Below are positions 6,558-9,533 of a DNA stretch of 9,533 bases, in pieces. Each line of letters begins with the position of its first letter. The first letter of the stretch is position 1. Below the pieces are notes generated by a model. The model was not told the origin of the DNA and did not search any database. It saw only the letters and a list, made by a program, of their open reading frames with translations. The translations under genes were made by a program, and so were the position numbers. Source of the DNA: an uncultured Clostridia bacterium (GTDB taxonomy: Bacteria; Bacillota; Clostridia; Oscillospirales; Oscillospiraceae); assembly GCA_937858235.1 (NCBI GenBank), contig CALLZZ010000277.1, positions 1 through 9,533 on the forward strand, written 5' to 3'.

Positions 6558-8702
6558 TTACTGATCCTCTTCCATCTTTTTTGCCTTGATCTCACGGATC
6601 GCATCGATGTGGCTCAGGTTCACCCGACCCTTTTCGTCAACCTCGGTTACCTTAACCCAAATCATATCGCCTACATTCACTGCGTCTTCCACCCGGCCAA
6701 TCCGATGATCGGCCAGCTTGGAGATGTGAACCATGCCGTCCTTGCCGGGTGCCAGCTCTACGAAGGCACCAAACTTCAGGATGCGCACCACTTTACCGTA
6801 GTACAGGCTGCCCACCTCGGGAACAAACACGATGGTGTCGATGGCCTTTTTGGCTGCCTCGCAGGAAACAGCGTCGGGGGCGGAGATGAAGATCTCTCCG
6901 GTCTCTTCAATGTCGATCTTTGCGCCGGAATCCGCCTGGATTTTCTGAATCACCTTGCCGCCGGAGCCGATAACGGAACGGATCATATCGGTGGGGATCT
7001 TCATTTTGATCATCTTAGGAGCATTGGGGCTGATCTCAGGACGGGGTTCCGGAATCACCGGCAACATCACCTCGTCCAGAATGGCGCAGCGAGCGTCATA
7101 GGTCATTTCTAGCGCTTCCTTGATGATGGGCATGGTCAGACCGTCGTTCTTCAGATCCATCTGGATGGCAGTGATGCCAGTCTTGGTACCAGCTACTTTG
7201 AAGTCCATCTCACCGTGGAAATCTTCCACGCCCTGGATGTCGATGAAGGTCTGGAATCCACCCTCATCGTCCTGGATCAAACCACAGGAAATGCCCGCTA
7301 CGGGTGCTGTAATGGGTACGCCAGCATCCATCAGAGCCAGGGTAGAGCCGCAGATAGAACCCTGGGAGGTAGAACCGTTGGAAGAGAGAACCTCAGAGAC
7401 CACACGAATCGCATAGGGGAAGTCGGATTCCGAGGGCAGAACCGGCAACAGCGCCTTTTCTGCCAAGGCACCGTGGCCATATTCTCTCCGGTTGGTGGAG
7501 CGACCGCCTCTGGCCTCGCCCACAGAGTAACCGGGGAAGTTATAGTGGTGCATATAACGCTTAGACTCTTCCTCCCAGATGTTGTCCAGCTTCTGACTCA
7601 TGGACAGAATGTTCAGGGTGCAGACAGACAGCACCTGAGTCTGACCACGGGTAAACATGCCGGAACCATGCACTCTGGGAAGCAGTGCCACTTCCGCCCC
7701 CAAGGGTCGGATTTCGTTGGCAGAACGACCGTCTACGCGATGCCCGTCTAAGAGCCACTGCTTAACGATCTTTTTCTGGAATTTGTAGGTGATCTCGTCC
7801 ATATACTGATCCATGCTCGGAAACTCTTCCAGGAACTGTTCGTGGAGGTGATCGATCAGCACATTCCAACGGGTTTCCCGCACGTTCTTGTCATCGGTAT
7901 CCATTGCAGCCTTGGCTTCTTCCATGCCGAATGCCACGACCTTCTGGAACAGTTCTTCGTTGAAATCAGCATGGGGGTAGTCGAACTTGGCTTTGCCCAC
8001 ATCGGCTACCATCTGATTAATCAGCGCAACCTGCTTTTTGGTCTCCTCAAATGCCTGCTCAATGCCGTCCATCATCACTTCGTTGGACACCTGATTGGCA
8101 CCGGATTCGATCATAACGACCTTTTCTCCAGTCGCTACCACAGTGGTCATCATATCGCTGGCATGACGCTGCTCCTGATCAGGGTTGATGACGATCTTTC
8201 CGTTGACATAACCCACGTTAATACAACCCACAGGGCCGTTCCAGGGAATGTCAGAGATAGCCAGTGCGGCAGAGGTGCCAATGGTAGCGGCAATTTCAGG
8301 CTGACAGTCATAGTCCACACTCATAACGGTGCAGACCACAGAGACGTCGTTACGGAAATCACTGGGGAACAGGGGCCGGATGGGGCGGTCAATGCAGCGG
8401 GCAGCCAGAATGGCGTTCAGACCGGGACGACCCTCTCTGCGCATGAAAGAACCGGGAATGCGGCCTACTGCGTAGAGTTTTTCCTCAAAATCTACGGACA
8501 GAGGGAAAAAGTCCACACCGTCACGGGGGCGAGAAGCAGCGGTAGCAGTACAGAGTACGGTGGTCTCACCATACTTAACCACTACGGCAGCGTTAGCCAG
8601 TTCGCAGACCTTGCCAACCTCCAGCTTCAGGGTACGGCCAGCCAAATCCATCTCGTAGACTTTATAATTAGGGAATTGACGTTGGGTAATAATTGTTGAC
8701 AT
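6558..8702 (-). CDS. pnp: Polyribonucleotide nucleotidyltransferase (PNPase)
   Basis: PNPase degrades RNA from the 3' end by phosphorolysis, releasing nucleoside diphosphates, and is a core enzyme of mRNA decay. The 714 residues have the complete layout: first RNase PH domain (about 12-145), linking helical domain (about 240-320), second RNase PH domain (about 325-465 and onward), KH domain with GSGG at 579-582, and S1 domain at about 631-700 (YYGKVVRILKFGAFVEL). Catalytic-site elements are present: SNGSTSQGS at 441-449 and the metal-binding aspartates D494 and D500 in GVEDFHGEMDFKVAGT. Residue 498 is glutamate where E. coli has aspartate; it is not one of the two metal ligands. The start is fixed by AAGGAGG six to seven bases upstream. 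It follows rpsO in the conserved rpsO-pnp order, with a weak terminator and a long leader stem-loop between the genes. Confidence 0.98.
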   Translation of the reverse strand: MSTIITQRQFPNYKVYEMDLAGRTLKLEVGKVCELANAAVVVKYGETTVLCTATAASRPRDGVDFFPLSVDFEEKLYAVGRIPGSFMRREGRPGLNAILAARCIDRPIRPLFPSDFRNDVSVVCTVMSVDYDCQPEIAATIGTSAALAISDIPWNGPVGCINVGYVNGKIVINPDQEQRHASDMMTTVVATGEKVVMIESGANQVSNEVMMDGIEQAFEETKKQVALINQMVADVGKAKFDYPHADFNEELFQKVVAFGMEEAKAAMDTDDKNVRETRWNVLIDHLHEQFLEEFPSMDQYMDEITYKFQKKIVKQWLLDGHRVDGRSANEIRPLGAEVALLPRVHGSGMFTRGQTQVLSVCTLNILSMSQKLDNIWEEESKRYMHHYNFPGYSVGEARGGRSTNRREYGHGALAEKALLPVLPSESDFPYAIRVVSEVLSSNGSTSQGSICGSTLALMDAGVPITAPVAGISCGLIQDDEGGFQTFIDIQGVEDFHGEMDFKVAGTKTGITAIQMDLKNDGLTMPIIKEALEMTYDARCAILDEVMLPVIPEPRPEISPNAPKMIKMKIPTDMIRSVIGSGGKVIQKIQADSGAKIDIEETGEIFISAPDAVSCEAAKKAIDTIVFVPEVGSLYYGKVVRILKFGAFVELAPGKDGMVHISKLADHRIGRVEDAVNVGDMIWVKVTEVDEKGRVNLSHIDAIREIKAKKMEEDQ

Positions 8703-8727
8703 AAATGTCCTCCTTTTTGAAATACAG

Positions 8728-8817
8728 GGGGACAGGGTCGCTCTTTAGCACTTGAAGGCAAGTCCGACCATGCGGGCACATCTTCAACTGCTAAAAAGGC
8801 AGAAATCCCCTGACCCC
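8728..8817 (-). promoter_or_regulatory. Long stem-loop in the pnp leader, candidate RNase III/PNPase control element
   Basis: Between rpsO and pnp the minus-strand RNA can fold into one long hairpin. The outer stem pairs 8817-8808 with 8737-8728 (GGGG, a mismatch, CAGGG). An internal loop of 12 and 6 bases follows, then an inner stem pairing 8795-8782 with 8757-8744, 13 pairs around one mismatch, closed by a 24-base loop. The hairpin ends about eleven bases before the pnp ribosome site. In E. coli a hairpin at this place is cut by RNase III and then used by PNPase to repress its own synthesis; equivalent use here is inference from position and shape. Confidence 0.6.
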
Positions 8818-8842
8818 ATACGTTTGTGTGCAGAACAAGGAT

Positions 8843-8868
8843 AAGGGCGGCGACGTAGCACCGCCCTT
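8843..8868 (-). terminator. Hairpin after rpsO, probable leaky terminator
   Basis: On the minus strand AAGGGCGG (8868-8861) and CCGCCCTT (8850-8843) form eight perfect pairs around a ten-base loop, eleven bases after the rpsO stop. The tail ATCCTTGTTCT is a poor T tract. No clear promoter for pnp follows, so partial read-through from rpsO into pnp is likely. Confidence 0.65.
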
Positions 8869-8879
8869 TGGAAAGAGAC

Positions 8880-9146
8880 TTACTTACGGATTCCCAGCTT
8901 GGCGATGAGAGCACGATAACGTTCAACGTCCTTCTCTGCCAGATAGTCCAGCAACTTACGGCGCTTACCGACCATTTTCAGCAGACCGCGACGGCTGTGG
9001 TTGTCGTGCTTATGAACCTTCAGGTGCTCAGTGAGCTGCTGAATACGTGCGGTCAGAATAGCGACCTGGACTTCGGGGGAACCGGTGTCGTTTTCGTGAG
9101 TCTTATTGGACTCGATAACGGCAGCCTTTTCTTCTTTACGGATCAT
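8880..9146 (-). CDS. rpsO: 30S ribosomal protein S15
   Basis: S15 is a primary binder of the 16S rRNA central domain and helps assemble the 30S platform. The 88-residue protein is normal for the family, beginning MIRKEEKAAVIESNKTHEND, with the conserved TGSPEVQVAILTARI at about 21-35, LTEHLKVHKHDNHSRRGL across the rRNA-binding turn, and ending YRALIAKLGIRK. The open frame runs on upstream to an ATG at 9263, but that extension has no ribosome site and no family counterpart. The ATG at 9146 has AAAGGTGG nine bases upstream and gives the standard N-terminus, so it is the start. The gene is the first of the rpsO-pnp cluster, with its own promoter and a structured leader. Confidence 0.98.
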   Translation of the reverse strand: MIRKEEKAAVIESNKTHENDTGSPEVQVAILTARIQQLTEHLKVHKHDNHSRRGLLKMVGKRRKLLDYLAEKDVERYRALIAKLGIRK

Positions 9147-9281
9147 GGATGTTTTCCACCTTTCAAAAATAGTCCCGCGTGGCTGAGTCCTGGGCAGGTG
9201 AACCACGGCAATCGCCGCTGTATCCCCAAACCAAGCCTCGGGGTAACGCATAATTCGGCTCATTATTCCGAATACGGTACT
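9147..9281 (-). promoter_or_regulatory. rpsO leader: Structured rpsO leader, candidate S15 autoregulatory RNA
   Basis: About 135 bases separate the predicted start of transcription from the rpsO ATG. On the minus strand they can form a 5' hairpin (9273-9268 with 9258-9253, six pairs, nine-base loop), a small CGGC-GATT-GCCG hairpin (9217-9206) and a CGTGGTT/AGCCACG stem (9207-9201 with 9184-9178). The last two share two bases and compete. The segment TTCACCT (9202-9196) is nearly complementary to the ribosome site AGGTGG and could mask it. S15 is known to repress its own mRNA through leader structures in several bacteria, including Bacillus relatives. I could not match this leader to a specific published fold. 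Confidence 0.45.
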
Positions 9282-9287
9282 CGTGAA

Positions 9288-9316
9288 AGAATATCATACT
9301 TCCCTAAAATTGTAAA
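9288..9316 (-). promoter_or_regulatory. Putative sigma-70-type promoter of rpsO
   Basis: On the minus strand TTTACA (9316-9311) and TATTCT (9293-9288) are separated by 17 bases, with TGA just before the -10 box giving an extended TGn motif. The predicted start is near 9281, immediately before the first leader hairpin. Confidence 0.7.
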
Positions 9317-9533
9317 GAAAAATCTTTCCTGCCGTTCCCTCCATTATGGCAGCTCCCACCAAGATCATTTGTCCTTCTGTCGCGGTCAATTTGCAAGTCT
9401 TTGTCCTTCTGCACAAAGGTCTTTTGAAAAGATACTTCGAAATTTGTCGCTTTTTTGTTAGGTTTTGCTTGTATAAATTCATGGATTATGGTAGATTATA
9501 GTTATCAGGCTGAACCACTGTTGTGCGGCTCCG
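9317..9533. other. Intergenic region beyond the rpsO promoter, no gene seen
   Basis: I see no convincing gene here. A 62-codon frame on the minus strand starting at 9482 lacks a ribosome site and runs through the rpsO promoter. The stretch holds a 12-base direct repeat, TTTGTCCTTCTG, at 9368-9379 and 9400-9411 (32-base period), and a short palindrome, TCTTTTGAAAAGA, at 9420-9432. A gene upstream of rpsO probably ends beyond the window. Confidence 0.5.

Noticed and set aside
6868..7220. Possible active-site damage in PNPase (GEMDF instead of GDMDF)
   Set aside because: Alignment by motif places the two metal-binding aspartates at D494 and D500, both intact; the changed residue is the non-ligand position between them.
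7842..8699. A 285-codon open frame on the + strand opposite pnp
   Set aside because: It is an antisense shadow produced by the codon bias of pnp, with His/Gly-rich low-information protein and no start signal.
9147..9263. N-terminal extension of rpsO by 39 codons to an ATG at 9263
   Set aside because: S15 proteins start at the MIRKEE position; the upstream ATG has no ribosome site and the region looks like a structured leader.
9294..9482. A 62-codon open frame on the - strand upstream of rpsO
   Set aside because: It lacks a ribosome site, has no recognisable features, and its 3' end runs through the rpsO promoter.

Overview
This looks like chromosomal DNA of a Gram-positive anaerobe of the class Clostridia, most likely a gut Oscillospiraceae/Ruminococcaceae-type bacterium. 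The reasons are moderate GC content, strong AGGAGG-type ribosome binding sites, the Firmicute order rpsO-pnp-M16 peptidase, a small hexameric NADP-type glutamate dehydrogenase, and an Rrf2 regulator. The family assignment is inference; no rRNA or other taxonomic marker is present.

Left part (1-2713, + strand): an intact acyl-CoA synthetase (AMP-binding family) is followed 14 bases later by the wreck of a hotdog-fold acyl-CoA thioesterase, with nonsense codons, frame changes and a missing middle. Then comes an intact TetR-family regulator with its own good sigma-70-type promoter, which lies inside the dead thioesterase gene. This reads as a small acyl-CoA activation module that has lost its thioesterase.

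Middle part (2739-5082, - strand): gdhA, a single-gene unit, has a promoter, a leader of about 180 nt and a strong terminator. Next comes an Rrf2-family regulator interrupted by one missing base. Restoring the base recovers a normal C-terminus that ends just before a rho-independent terminator.

Right part (5130-9533, - strand): the conserved RNA-decay cluster. In transcription order it is: rpsO promoter, structured rpsO leader, rpsO (ribosomal protein S15), weak terminator, long pnp leader stem-loop, pnp (PNPase), terminator, M16 zinc peptidase, terminator. The polysaccharide deacetylase gene (ylxY) that separates pnp from the peptidase in Bacillus subtilis is absent.

I found no mobile element, CRISPR array, tRNA, rRNA or defence system, and no convincing new system. 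The observations most worth a second look are the two decaying genes, the pnp and rpsO leader structures, and the repeat-rich gdhA leader.
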